A DNA stretch of 64,000 bases from NCBI GenBank assembly GCA_016704465.1, contig JADJAD010000016.1, positions 1 to 64,000 of the forward strand, written 5' to 3'. Shown here in pieces: positions 1-9,233 of this stretch. The notes under the pieces are model-generated. The model was not told where the DNA came from. It ran no database searches and saw only the letters and a program-made list of their open reading frames with translations. Position 1 is the first letter of the stretch. Each line of letters starts with the position of its first letter. The position numbers were made by a program, and so were the translations under genes. The DNA comes from Gemmatimonadota bacterium. GTDB lineage: Bacteria > Gemmatimonadota > Gemmatimonadetes > Gemmatimonadales > Gemmatimonadaceae.

Positions 1-965
1 TGAGCCGATCCAGCACGAACCGGGTATCGTCGGTCCACCTTACGATCGAGGTATCCAGCGACGGCACCATGCGCTGCATGTCCCGCACGGCGACCAGCAG
101 GGCGCCGGTGTCGGGTGCGGCCTCGATGCGCTCGAGCATCGCCAGCCCGCGCGCCATCGCAGCGGTGTCAGTGAACGAGGGAGGGGCTTTGAAGGCGGCG
201 ACGACGTTGCCGGGCAGGGGAACAGCGCCCGCCTCATGCACATGGTCGATGCTGGCGACGACATAGCCGTGTGACGCCAGCTCCTCCATCTGCACGGTGT
301 TCTGCGACTCGGTCCCCACACCGTAGCCATGCGAGAAGAGCAGCAGCGGCCACTTTCCCGACGCGTTGGCCAGGCGCGCACGCTGGTAGCTGTGGGTCTT
401 GACCAACGGCAGGTGCGAAGAACGAGCCCGGGGTCCGGGGCGCCGGCTGTCCACGCGAGGAGACGGCGGGCGCGGAATACTGCGATGGATCGCCAGCCAC
501 GGAGTCGGCGGGGAACCACAGGCGCACGACGACGTGGCGCAGGTCGCTGGGGTCGGGGGTCAGGTCCTCCGTCCGCGAGCTGTCGACAAGCGTGAGCCAC
601 CGCGTGCCGATCTTGTACGCGCCGCTGGGCTCGGGAAGGGAAAAAATTGGGAAGGCGAGCGCGGCGCCGGCGCTGGCCACGGCCACGAGCACGACGAGCA
701 CGCCACCGACCCGACGCGCCAAGGGGCGGTCGCGCGCCGACTCGTCTCGCCTGCGTGCCACGGCGAACACGGCCATCACAGCGGCGGCGAGGTACGCTGC
801 GTAAAGACTCCAGCGGCCCCCCTCGATGAGCCCGTGCACGAGCGCGACCAATAGCGCGATGTGCGGGGCGTAAACGAGCAGCGACGACCGGCGCCGGGGG
901 GCGACGAAGTACGACACGGCCGCAAGCAGGAGGGCGGCGATGAGGACGTATTCGAGCGGACGCAT
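1..965 (-). CDS. PAF-acetylhydrolase-like alpha/beta hydrolase, 3' partial, frame-disrupted
   Basis: The start at 965 gives an N-terminus with three or four hydrophobic segments (about residues 5-75), then a lipase-like region with RLWFPADS, typical of the platelet-activating-factor acetylhydrolase/dienelactone hydrolase group. The nucleophile-elbow region LLLFSHGYG and the following ELASHGYVVASIDH lie in a different minus-strand frame. Removing one base from a G run near 430-433 or 437-440 joins the two frames. The gene continues past position 1, so the C-terminus is missing. The membrane-bound N-terminus suggests an esterase anchored in the cytoplasmic membrane; the substrate cannot be deduced. 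It is divergent from the M24 peptidase. No Shine-Dalgarno sequence is visible before 965. Confidence 0.7.
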
Positions 966-1165
966 GAACAGAGGGGCGAAGGGAGTGAGGCGGTGGCATA
1001 CTGCCCCCCGCGTCGCTCGAGCCGCAAGCAGCTGAGATTGTTCGCCGCCACGCGGTCACACGCTCGCCCACGCCCCTCGACGCATCCGTTCCCTCGCCCC
1101 ACCTTCCCCCGCTGCACGGCCGCACGCCCACCAGTCCCCACACCGACCGAAGGAGCCCCCTCTCG
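966..1165. promoter_or_regulatory. Divergent intergenic region
   Basis: This 200 bp stretch separates the minus-strand hydrolase from the plus-strand M24 peptidase and must hold both promoters. I see no convincing -35/-10 pair, operator or repeat. The sequence just before 1166 is C-rich. Confidence 0.35.
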
Positions 1166-2479
1166 ATGTTCTCCCGCCGCAAGTTCCTCACGACCTCCTC
1201 TCTCGCGATCGCCGGCACCGCCTGCGTTTCCAGTGGTTCCGAGGCCAGCGCCGCCCAGGGCGCGGCCGGGAGCGACGCATCGCTCCCCCCCGCGATCGCC
1301 GCGCTGACCTCGATGAAGGGGCAGGAGACGCCGATCTCGGTCGATGAGCGCCGCGCTCGGCTCGAGAAGGCCCGCCGCCTCATGGCCGAGGCGAAGATCG
1401 ATGCCCTCATGCTCACCGGGGGGACCTCGCTGGTCTACTTCACCGGCATGAGCTGGGGCAACAGCGAGCGGCTCACGGGGGTGATCATCCCGGTCAAGGG
1501 CGACCCGTTCGTGGTCACGCCCAAGTTCGAGGAAGAGCGCACGATCGAGCAGGTCAAGCTCGGGCCGTTAGGCACGGGGACGAACGTGATGACATGGGAA
1601 GAAGACGAGAGCCCGTCCAAGCTGGTCGCCGACGGCCTGCGCAGCCGCGGGATCAGCTCGGGGCGGCTCGGGGTGGAGGAGACGACGAAGTTCGTGTTCG
1701 GCGACAGCATCGCCCTGGCCGCCCCCCAGTTGCGTCTGACGAGCGGAACGCCGGTCACGGCAGGCTGCCGCATGTACAAGGACGAACACGAGCTCGCCCT
1801 GATGAAGCTGGCCTCGGCGGTGACGCTCAAGGCCTACGAGGCGGCCTACAAGTCGCTCAAGGAAGGGATGACGCAGCGCGACTTCGGCAAGCTGGTCTCC
1901 CAGGCGCACGACAAGCTCGGATTCAGCGGCTCGGCGGGCGTGCAGGTAGGCGAGTTCTCGGCGCTGCCGCACGGCTCGATCACCCCGCAGGTGGTGCGCG
2001 AAGGGTCGATCCTGCTCATCGACGGCGGCTGCAAGGTTGAAGGCTATTCCTCCGACCTCTCGCGCACCTTCGTGCTCGGCAAGGCGACCGACAAGATGAA
2101 GGCGGTCTTCGCCATCGAACTGGCGGCGCAGACGGCAGCGCACAAGGCGGCACGCCCCGGCGTCCCCTGCGGCGACATCGACGCGGCGGCGCGCAAGGTG
2201 GTGGAGGACGGCGGCTACGGCCCCGGCTACAAGTTCTTCGGGCACCGCGTGGGACACGGACTCGGCATGGACGGCCACGAGTGGCCGTACCTGGTCAAGG
2301 GGAACCCGCTCCCGCTCGCCCCAGGCATGACGTTCAGCGACGAGCCGGGGATCTACATCCCGGGCGAGTTCGGCATCCGCCTCGAGGACGACTGGGTGGT
2401 GACGGAGGACGGCGCGGAAATGTTCACCCCGCAGTCGCCGTCGCTGGAAGATCCGTTCGGCCCGGCACCGGTCGCGTGA
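1166..2479 (+). CDS. Tat-exported M24 family aminopeptidase (Xaa-Pro aminopeptidase type)
   Basis: Metallopeptidase of the pita-bread fold that removes N-terminal residues, most likely before proline. The N-terminus carries the twin-arginine motif SRRKFLTT (residues 3-10) followed by a hydrophobic stretch, so export is by the Tat route, which suits an enzyme folded with its metals in the cytoplasm. A creatinase/prolidase N-domain spans about 55-200 and the catalytic domain about 205-425. The five metal ligands are in place: D286 and D297 (in LLIDGGCK and SSDLSRTF), H364 (GHRVGHGLG), E393 (SDEPGIY) and E407 (RLEDDW). At 437 residues it is full length for the family. The next gene starts within about 10 bp of its stop, so the two peptidases are probably co-transcribed and degrade peptides outside the cytoplasm. 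Confidence 0.88.
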   Translation: MFSRRKFLTTSSLAIAGTACVSSGSEASAAQGAAGSDASLPPAIAALTSMKGQETPISVDERRARLEKARRLMAEAKIDALMLTGGTSLVYFTGMSWGNSERLTGVIIPVKGDPFVVTPKFEEERTIEQVKLGPLGTGTNVMTWEEDESPSKLVADGLRSRGISSGRLGVEETTKFVFGDSIALAAPQLRLTSGTPVTAGCRMYKDEHELALMKLASAVTLKAYEAAYKSLKEGMTQRDFGKLVSQAHDKLGFSGSAGVQVGEFSALPHGSITPQVVREGSILLIDGGCKVEGYSSDLSRTFVLGKATDKMKAVFAIELAAQTAAHKAARPGVPCGDIDAAARKVVEDGGYGPGYKFFGHRVGHGLGMDGHEWPYLVKGNPLPLAPGMTFSDEPGIYIPGEFGIRLEDDWVVTEDGAEMFTPQSPSLEDPFGPAPVA

Positions 2480-2487
2480 GGCACATC

Positions 2488-3809
2488 ATGAACCAAGCCA
2501 TGAACGTCCCACTTCCGTCACCATCACGTCACGTACGGCCACCCTGGTCCTCGCGCTCGCCGCCGCCGGTTGTGCGAAGGCAGAGCCGACCCCGGAGAGT
2601 GAAGCCGACATGGTCGCTCGCGCCCGCGAGATCCATCAGCGGGTCATCACGGCCGACACGCACGTGGACATCAATCCGTCCAACTTCACGCTGCAGAGTC
2701 CCAACTACACCGACCGGCTCGAGACGCAGGTCAACCTGCCGAAGATGGAGGAAGGGGGGCTCGACGCGGTCTTCTTCTCGATCTACGTGGGGCAGGGCGA
2801 GCAGACCGCCGAGGGCTATGCCAAGGCATTCGCCGAGGACATGGCGAAGTTCGATGCGGTGCACCGGCTCGCCGAGGAGATCGCCCCGGACAAGATCGAG
2901 ATTGCCTATACGGCGGCTGATGTGTCGCGCATCGCCGCCGCGGGGAAGAAGGTCGGCCTGATGGGCGTGGAGAACGGCTACGGGCTGGGGACCGACATCG
3001 CCAACGTGAAGCTGTTCTTCGACAAGGGGGCGCGGTACCTGTCGCTGTCGCACAACGGGCACTCGCAGCTGTCGGACTCCAACACGGGAGAGCGAGACGA
3101 TACGTGGCAGTGGAACGGGCTGTCGCCGCTGGGCAAGGAAGTGGTGCAGGAGGCGAACCGGCTCGGCATCATGCTGGACATCTCGCATCCGTCCAAGGTG
3201 TCGAACCTGCAGGTGATGGAGATGTCGCGCGCGCCGGTGATCGCCTCGCACTCGGCGGTGCGCGCCCTGTGCGACGTGAGCCGCAACCTGGACGACGAGC
3301 AGCTGCAGGCGCTCAAGAAGAACGGCGGCGTCATCCAGATGGTGGCATTCAACAACTACGTGAAGAAGGCGCCGCCCGACTCGCCGGAGCGCGCGCAGGC
3401 GATGACGGCGCTGCGGGAGGAGTTCGGTCTCGCAGCCGGTGGTGGCGGCTTCGGAGCGGCGATGGCGAGTTTGACTGCAGAACAGCGCACGCAGTTCCGG
3501 GCCAAGATGGAGGCGCTCAACACGACGTATCCACCGCCGCCGAAAGCCACGGTCAGCGACTTCGTGGACCATATTGACTACGCGGTCAAGCTGATCGGGC
3601 TCGAACACGTCGGCATCAGCTCCGACTTTGACGGCGGCGGCGGCGTGGACGGCTTCAACGACGCGACCGAGTCGCCGAACGTGACGATCGAGCTGGTTCG
3701 GCGCGGCTACACCGAGGAGCAGATCGGCAAGCTGTGGAGCGGGAACCTGCTGCGGGTGATGGCCGAGAACGAGAAGGTCGCGCCGCACAGAAGGCTGCGG
3801 GCGAACTAA
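2488..3809 (+). CDS. Membrane dipeptidase (M19 family), lipoprotein, frameshift in the signal peptide
   Basis: Zinc-dependent renal-dipeptidase-type enzyme that splits dipeptides. Counting from the in-frame Met at 2610, the ligands are H18 and D20 (TADTHVDI), E121 (MGVENGYG), H193 (DISHPS), H214 (IASHSAV) and D339 (SSDFDGG). The frame is open upstream of 2610 and encodes LVLALAAAGCAKAEPTPE, a lipoprotein signal peptide with lipobox AAGC, but has no start codon. An ATG at 2488 with GAGG six bases upstream lies in another frame; adding one C to the CCC at 2508-2510 joins them. I therefore place the start at 2488 and infer a one-base deletion. Otherwise translation from 2610 would give a cytoplasmic enzyme, which is unlikely. 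It forms an operon with the M24 peptidase. Confidence 0.85.
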
Positions 3810-4014
3810 ACGACTCCTTAGCGCTCGGGTGGCGCACCGCGCGCGCGGTGGCGCCCTTCAGCGCCCTCGTCGCCGCCGCGACGGGGCACCCTGCATGCAG
3901 CGCCGGCGTCTCGAGGTCGTCGAACTGTCCGCGGCGCGCCGCCCAGATGAAGGCGATGACTGCGGCCATGACGATGAGCAGCGCCAGCGGGAGCACCAGG
4001 TAGATGACGCTCAT
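3655..4014 (-). CDS. ccoS: cbb3 oxidase maturation protein CcoS
   Basis: Small inner-membrane protein needed to insert heme and copper into the cbb3 oxidase. The start MSVIYLVLPLALLIVM is one transmembrane helix, and the following RRGQFDDLETPA is the family's signature after the helix. The ATG at 4014 overlaps the ccoI stop (ATGA), the usual coupling of these genes. The open frame runs to 119 residues, about twice the usual length. Its last 50 or so residues are Arg/Ser/Ala-rich and lie antisense to the end of the dipeptidase gene, so the real C-terminus may be near residue 60-70 and the tail may reflect a lost stop codon. Confidence 0.8.
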   Translation of the reverse strand: MSVIYLVLPLALLIVMAAVIAFIWAARRGQFDDLETPALHAGCPVAAATRALKGATARAVRHPSAKESFSSPAAFCAARPSRSRPSPAAGSRSTACRSAPRCSRAEPARSSRSATRSRR

Positions 4015-6548
4015 GTGCGCTCCGCGAAGGTCGTTCCGTACCACGAGGCCAGCACGACGGTCAGTGAACTGAGCGGCATCAGCACCGCCGCGATCAGCGG
4101 GGTGATGACCCCGGTGATGGCCAGGGTGGCGCCCGCCACGTTGTACAGCAGCGAGAAGGCGATGTTACGCCGGATGACCCGCATGGTGCGCCCGGCGCCT
4201 CGCACGAGCTCGACCAGCGGCGCCAGCCCTGGCGTGGTGAGGTAGACATCGGCAGTCGCCAGCGAGGCCTCGGCGCCGCCGTGTACGCCGATGCCGACCG
4301 TAGCGGCTGCGATCGCCGCAGCGTCGTTGACCCCGTCGCCGACCATCACCACGCGCCCCGTGCGTCCGAGCTGCTCGACCACCCGCAGCTTCTCCTCGGG
4401 GGTCGCCTCGCCGCGGCACTCGTCAGGCGCCAGACCGAGCGCGCGTCCCACCGACTGTACCACCGACGAGGCATCGCCCGACAGCAGGCGCACCGTCCAG
4501 CCGGCCCGTTGCAGTGCGGCAATGCTCTCGGCGGCATCGGTGCGGATCGGGTCGCCGAGCCATGCGCGGGCGGCGAGCGTGCCATCGACGGCGATCCAGA
4601 CCGGGGTGAGGGACTCGTCTGGCGCGTCGGGCGAGGTGGGGAGCGGGCGAGCGGCGTGCGACTCACTCGGCAATCGCGCCGCAAATCGGCCAGTGACAAA
4701 CGTCGGAGAGCCGATCACGACGTCACGCCCACCGACACGGCCGACGATGCCGCCGCCAGCGACGTGCGTGGATGATTCTACCGTTGGTACGACCGACGGC
4801 TGCGCGTCGCTGCCCCCCGCGGTAACAGCATCATCGACTGGAGCGAGCGCGCGCCGGAACCCATCGGCGAGCGGATGGGTCGATTCCGCTTCGAGCGCGA
4901 GGACCAGCGGCTTGACCCAGTCTGGCCCGTCCCAGCGCACCAGCGACACCCGCGATTCGGTGACGGTCCCGGTCTTGTCGAGGATCATCACCCCGGGGTG
5001 CGCCAGCGCCTCGATCGAGTCGCCCCCCTTGATGAAGATCCCGGCGCGGGCGGCTCGTCCTGCGGCGACGGTGACGGCGAGCGGGGTGGCCATGGCCAGG
5101 GCGCACGGGCACGTCACGATGAGCAGCGCGATCGCGCTGTCCAGCGCCGAGCTGGGGTCGAGGGAGTAGCGGACCGCGTAGGTCACGACGGCGAGCACCA
5201 GGACGACGGCGACGAACCAGCCGGCGATACGGTTGGCGAGGATGACGATCGGGGCGCGTCGCAGCGCGCTCTCCTCCACTTGTCGTAGCAGCCTGGCGAC
5301 GCGACTCTCGTCGCCCGAGCGTTCGACCCGCACGCGCAGCGGGGCCGACACGTTCTGCGTGCCGGCAAAGACCAACGTCCCCGACTCGACGGCGGCCGGG
5401 CGCGACTCGCCGGTCAGGAGCGACAGGTCCACCGACGAACGACCCGTGACCACGACCCCGTCAGCAGCAATAATCTCCCCGGCCCGGACCTCCAGGGTCA
5501 TGCCGGGAATCAGCGCGGCGGCCGGTAGCTCGCGCACGGTGCCGTCGTCGCCGACGATTCGCGCCCCTTGCGGGGTGAGCGAGTGCAGCAGCTCCGACGC
5601 ATCGGTGGCGGCCCGCGTCCCGCGCTGCTGGAGGTATCGCCCCACCAGCAGCAGGAAGATCAGGATGGTGACGCCATCGAAGTAGACGGGGCCCGTATCG
5701 GCGACGGTGTTGATCGTCCCGCGCACGAAACCGGCGCCGAGCGCGATGGCGATCGGGAGGTCGAGATGCAGGGCCCGCGTGCGAAGCGCCGCCCACGCGC
5801 CGGTGAAGAACACCCGTCCCGGCCCCAGCATGGCGGGGATGGTGAGCCCGAGTGACACGTAGCGGAAGAAGCGCTCGAACGGGGCCTCGATGCCGTTGCT
5901 GAGCACCCCGCTGTACATGGCCAGGGCGGCGAGCATCACGTTGATGGCGATGGCGCCGGCCACGCCGATGCGCATGAGGGCGGCGCGGTCTTCCGTGCGA
6001 CGGACGACATCGCGACGCACACCCAGCGACGGATGTGGCGCGTAGCCCAGCGACGCGAGGGTGCGCGCCACCTCGGAGAGCCGCACGCTCCCCGCGTCCC
6101 ACTCGATGGTGGCCAGCGAGCGGGCGATGTTCAGCTCGGCCCGCGCCACGCCCGGCAGCAGCAACGGCACCCGCTCCACCAGCCAGACGCACGACGCGCA
6201 GTGCACCCCCTCCAGGAACAACTCCACCCGCGAGAGCGACTCGGCCGTGGTGGTGACGTACAACGACTGGAAGGCCTCGTGGTCGAACGCCTCGTAGCTC
6301 CGTCCCGACGCGCGTACAGGGGATGTGCGCCGCTCGGCGAAGCCGTAAAACTGGTCGAGGCCGTGATCGTGCAGGATGGCGTAGGCCGTGCGGCACCCGG
6401 CGCAGCAGAACTGTGCGTTGGCGTCGGGCTCGACGAAACCAGCAGGGACGGGGAGGGCGCAGTGCGCACACGCGATGGATCGCGCTTGCGCGCTTGCGCC
6501 CTGTGCCTGCGCGCCCTGCGCGGCTCCGGCGAGGTCTATGGGGCTCAC
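4011..6548 (-). CDS. ccoI: Copper-exporting P1B ATPase for cbb3 oxidase assembly (CcoI/FixI)
   Basis: Membrane ATPase that moves copper across the inner membrane for the CuB site of the cbb3 oxidase. The N-terminus has a cysteine cluster (C27, C30, FCCAGC at 47-52) typical of FixI, then a heavy-metal domain with C117-A-S-C120. Following parts are eight hydrophobic helices, the actuator motif TGES (379-382), the ion-site CPC (480-482), the phosphorylation site D524 in DKTGT, the HP motif (558-559) and GDGVND (737-742). At 845 residues it is full length. The start is GTG at 6548, one base after the stop of the TauE/SafE-like gene. An insertion between 570 and 650, rich in Ser, Pro and Asp, is longer than usual. 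Confidence 0.93.
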   Translation of the reverse strand: MSPIDLAGAAQGAQAQGASAQARSIACAHCALPVPAGFVEPDANAQFCCAGCRTAYAILHDHGLDQFYGFAERRTSPVRASGRSYEAFDHEAFQSLYVTTTAESLSRVELFLEGVHCASCVWLVERVPLLLPGVARAELNIARSLATIEWDAGSVRLSEVARTLASLGYAPHPSLGVRRDVVRRTEDRAALMRIGVAGAIAINVMLAALAMYSGVLSNGIEAPFERFFRYVSLGLTIPAMLGPGRVFFTGAWAALRTRALHLDLPIAIALGAGFVRGTINTVADTGPVYFDGVTILIFLLLVGRYLQQRGTRAATDASELLHSLTPQGARIVGDDGTVRELPAAALIPGMTLEVRAGEIIAADGVVVTGRSSVDLSLLTGESRPAAVESGTLVFAGTQNVSAPLRVRVERSGDESRVARLLRQVEESALRRAPIVILANRIAGWFVAVVLVLAVVTYAVRYSLDPSSALDSAIALLIVTCPCALAMATPLAVTVAAGRAARAGIFIKGGDSIEALAHPGVMILDKTGTVTESRVSLVRWDGPDWVKPLVLALEAESTHPLADGFRRALAPVDDAVTAGGSDAQPSVVPTVESSTHVAGGGIVGRVGGRDVVIGSPTFVTGRFAARLPSESHAARPLPTSPDAPDESLTPVWIAVDGTLAARAWLGDPIRTDAAESIAALQRAGWTVRLLSGDASSVVQSVGRALGLAPDECRGEATPEEKLRVVEQLGRTGRVVMVGDGVNDAAAIAAATVGIGVHGGAEASLATADVYLTTPGLAPLVELVRGAGRTMRVIRRNIAFSLLYNVAGATLAITGVITPLIAAVLMPLSSLTVVLASWYGTTFAERT

Positions 6549-6549
6549 G

Positions 6550-7296
6550 TCAGTGCTGGTGCCTATCGGCGGCGTTCGGAATGCCCGACGGTTGCAGCTG
6601 CGCAGCGCGTGCGCTCATCTGGCCCGGAGCGAGACGCAGCCGGCCGGTGATGGACAGGACGCCCATCACCACGACTGCCGCAGCCGTTATCAGCGGGAGC
6701 CTCGCCCGCAGGACGCCTGTGAGGCGCGCGGCGCCGACCCCGACGCCGACCATGACCGGGAGCGTCCCGGCCCAGAAGAGCGCCATCATGGCCATCGCGC
6801 TGCCGACCCGCCCGGTCCCGGCCGCCGCGAAGACGAAGGCATAGAGCCAACCGCAGGGCAGCAGCGTCGTGAGCAGCCCGATCGCCCCGGCCCGTACAAC
6901 CGGAGATCGCTCGCGCACACGCCCCACGAGCGCGCCTAACGGGTTGCGCCCCGCCGGCAGCCCCTCGAGCCGCGGGATGCGGACGCCGCGCGCCGCCAGC
7001 AGGGTGGAGAGCCCCCATCCGACCATCAGTGTGCCGGAGAGGATGGCCGCGGCGCGCGACACGCCGGACATCGCGCCCAGGCGCTCCACCCCGCTCCCCA
7101 CCAGTCCGGCGACCGCCCCCAGCGTGAGATACGAGACCAGCCGTCCACCGTTGTAGGCGGCGTGGGCGGTGAAGCCCTCGCGCCGACCGCCAACCCCGGC
7201 TGAATAGAAGCAGACGAATCCCCCGCACATCCCTGCGCAGTGCACGCTCCCGAGCAGGGAGGCCGTCAGCACGCCGAGGGCGAGGGTGAGCGACAT
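6550..7296 (-). CDS. TauE/SafE-family membrane protein of the cco cluster
   Basis: Integral membrane protein of 248 residues with about six helices and the signature GSVHCAGMCGG (residues 16-26), which marks the DsbD-like/TauE-SafE branch found beside ccoI and ccoS in many genomes. The paired Cys residues and the location suggest a part in copper delivery or thiol chemistry during cbb3 oxidase assembly; this is inferred from neighbourhood only. The ATG at 7296 lies a few bases after the ccoH stop, and ccoI follows directly. No sign of damage. Confidence 0.8.
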   Translation of the reverse strand: MSLTLALGVLTASLLGSVHCAGMCGGFVCFYSAGVGGRREGFTAHAAYNGGRLVSYLTLGAVAGLVGSGVERLGAMSGVSRAAAILSGTLMVGWGLSTLLAARGVRIPRLEGLPAGRNPLGALVGRVRERSPVVRAGAIGLLTTLLPCGWLYAFVFAAAGTGRVGSAMAMMALFWAGTLPVMVGVGVGAARLTGVLRARLPLITAAAVVVMGVLSITGRLRLAPGQMSARAAQLQPSGIPNAADRHQH

Positions 7297-7302
7297 GTCG
7301 GC

Positions 7303-7785
7303 CTAGCGCAGCGCGGCTGCGTCGACCCGATCGCGCACCGCGAATCGATCACTGCCACGGGTGACCATGAAGCGCAGCTCCCACTCGCCCGGTCGCTCGG
7401 CGTCGAGCGCAGCCTCGTAGGAGCCGGCGCCGAGGTCCTTCAGCGTGGCGGTGAGCTGACGAGACGCGCGGGCGTTATGCATGGCCAGCAGCTCCACGCG
7501 GGCGCCGGCGAGTGGTGCGCCGGTGGAGTCGCGCAAGGTGATGGATACGAGGCCCGGTGTCCCGGGGCGCCCGAGCTGCAACGACGGCGCAAGTTGCCAG
7601 CCGAGCGTGCGGCTCGCGGCGCGCAGGGCCATCTCGTCGTCGAAGTTCACCGCCTTCTGGTAGAAGTCGGGTTCGACCGCGAAGGCTTCGTCGCGGCTGG
7701 CGATCACGGCGACCGTGACGTCGCCGATGACCGTCAGCCCGAGTACGACCGCAACGGCGATCGGCCACTGCATGCCGCGCTTCAC
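7303..7785 (-). CDS. ccoH: FixH/CcoH family cbb3 oxidase assembly protein
   Basis: Single-pass membrane protein that associates with CcoP and stabilises the assembled oxidase. The helix is at residues 8-28. The family signature follows: EPDFYQKAVNFDDEMA at about 38-53, close to the classical PDYYEKG/Y-E pattern. The rest (about 60-155) is a periplasmic beta-sandwich with GAPLAGARVELL and PGEWELRF, as expected of the FixH domain. The GTG start at 7785 overlaps the ccoG stop (GTGA); an ATG at 7773 is a second choice. Length of 160 is usual. Confidence 0.87.
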   Translation of the reverse strand: MKRGMQWPIAVAVVLGLTVIGDVTVAVIASRDEAFAVEPDFYQKAVNFDDEMALRAASRTLGWQLAPSLQLGRPGTPGLVSITLRDSTGAPLAGARVELLAMHNARASRQLTATLKDLGAGSYEAALDAERPGEWELRFMVTRGSDRFAVRDRVDAAALR

Positions 7786-9233
7786 TTGTTCTCCTTGCGG
7801 TCGTCGGACTCGTCACGCCGGCTGGCGGAATCGGTGGCCCGAGCGCCGCGTGGGCCGAGCAGGCGGTAGGGATAGTCGGCGGTGAAGTCGCCGCCGTCAC
7901 TCACCCGCACGGTGATCATGCGGTCGCCCTCGCGAAAGCCCTGGCGCGGCAGCAGCACGAAGATGGAGGTCGTCGCGTTCGCCCCCTCGGCGACGGGGAA
8001 CGGATTGACGGGGATGACGACTTGCCCGTCGTCCACGCCGCTCACCGTGAGTTGGTACTGCCGGTCGCCGTTGCTGCGGTTGGCGATCTTGATGCGCACC
8101 TGGTTCGAGATGCGGCCATCGCTCTCCTCGCTGAACGGACGGTCGAGCGAGCGCAGCAGGGTGACGTCGGCCATCGGCCTGGTGTCGAGCTGCCAGACGA
8201 GGACGCCGAACACGAGCGCCAGCGCGACCGGGTAGATGACCGTGCGTGGGCGCAGCAGGTGCGTCGTGCCACCGGCGAGGACCTCGCGCGAGGTATAACG
8301 AATCAGCCCGGTCGGCTTGCCGATGGAGGTCATGATCGCGTCGCACGCGTCGGAGCATTGGGTGCAGTGGATGCATTCCATCTGCAGGCCGTCGCGAATG
8401 TCGATCCCCGTCGGGCAGGTGGCGACACAGGCGCCGCAATCGATGCAGTCGCCAGCCGAGGCGGCGCGGCTCTTGGTGCCACGCATGCGCGGCTCGCCGC
8501 GGCCATAGTCGTAGGCGACGACGAGCGAACTCTCGTCCAGCAGCACCGATTGCCAGCGCCCGTACGGACAGGCGATGGTGCAGGTCTGTTCGCGGAAGTA
8601 GGCGAAGTCGAGGAAGACCAGGAGACTGGTCACCGCCATGATGGCAAACGACGACGGATGCTCCACCGGCGAGCGGGTCACCCAGACCTTGAGCTGCTCC
8701 ACGCCGACGAAGTACGCCAGGAAGGTGTGGGCGAGGATCAGCGAGAGCACCGCGTAGATCGCGTACTTGGCGATGCGGCGCGGGTTCACGTGACTGCCAC
8801 TGCGGTCGATCTGGATCGACCCCATGCGCCCGCGCTCGACCCACCGTTCGATCGGACGGAACAGGAACTCCATCCACACGGTCTGCGGACAGCCCCACCC
8901 GCACCACACCCGCCCGAACAGGGCGGTAAAGGTGAAGACGAGCAGCACCAGCATTCCGAGCAGGAGCATGAACAGCAGCGTGTCCGTCGCGAGGAAGGTG
9001 AAGCCGAAGAAGGTGAACTCGCGGCGCACGGCATTGAGCCAGATGCTCGGCTTGCCGTTGATGTACACGTGCGGGATGGCCAGGTAGGCGACCATGAGCA
9101 GGTACGCCACGACCCGGCGGCGCGTGAGCCACGCGCCGTCCGAGGGCTTGGGACGGATCCAGCGCCGCGATCCGTCCTCGTTCATGGTGGGGAGTACTCG
9201 TCCCTGCGCCTTCGGCACTGCCGCGTTGCTCAC
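7782..9233 (-). CDS. ccoG: cbb3 oxidase accessory protein CcoG (RdxA/FixG)
   Basis: Membrane iron-sulfur protein thought to reduce copper during CuB assembly. Helices lie at about 42-58, 85-105, 155-175, 195-210 and 335-352. A conserved CGWGCPQTVWMEF (111-123) and CTIACPYGRWQ (218-228) flank the ferredoxin part. Two 4Fe-4S sites are complete: C263/C266/C269/C273 and C287/C290/C293/C297. The C-terminal third is an extracytoplasmic Ig-like domain. The start is GTG at 9233 in a GTGA overlap with ccoP. Full length at 483 residues. Confidence 0.93.
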   Translation of the reverse strand: MSNAAVPKAQGRVLPTMNEDGSRRWIRPKPSDGAWLTRRRVVAYLLMVAYLAIPHVYINGKPSIWLNAVRREFTFFGFTFLATDTLLFMLLLGMLVLLVFTFTALFGRVWCGWGCPQTVWMEFLFRPIERWVERGRMGSIQIDRSGSHVNPRRIAKYAIYAVLSLILAHTFLAYFVGVEQLKVWVTRSPVEHPSSFAIMAVTSLLVFLDFAYFREQTCTIACPYGRWQSVLLDESSLVVAYDYGRGEPRMRGTKSRAASAGDCIDCGACVATCPTGIDIRDGLQMECIHCTQCSDACDAIMTSIGKPTGLIRYTSREVLAGGTTHLLRPRTVIYPVALALVFGVLVWQLDTRPMADVTLLRSLDRPFSEESDGRISNQVRIKIANRSNGDRQYQLTVSGVDDGQVVIPVNPFPVAEGANATTSIFVLLPRQGFREGDRMITVRVSDGGDFTADYPYRLLGPRGARATDSASRRDESDDRKENK

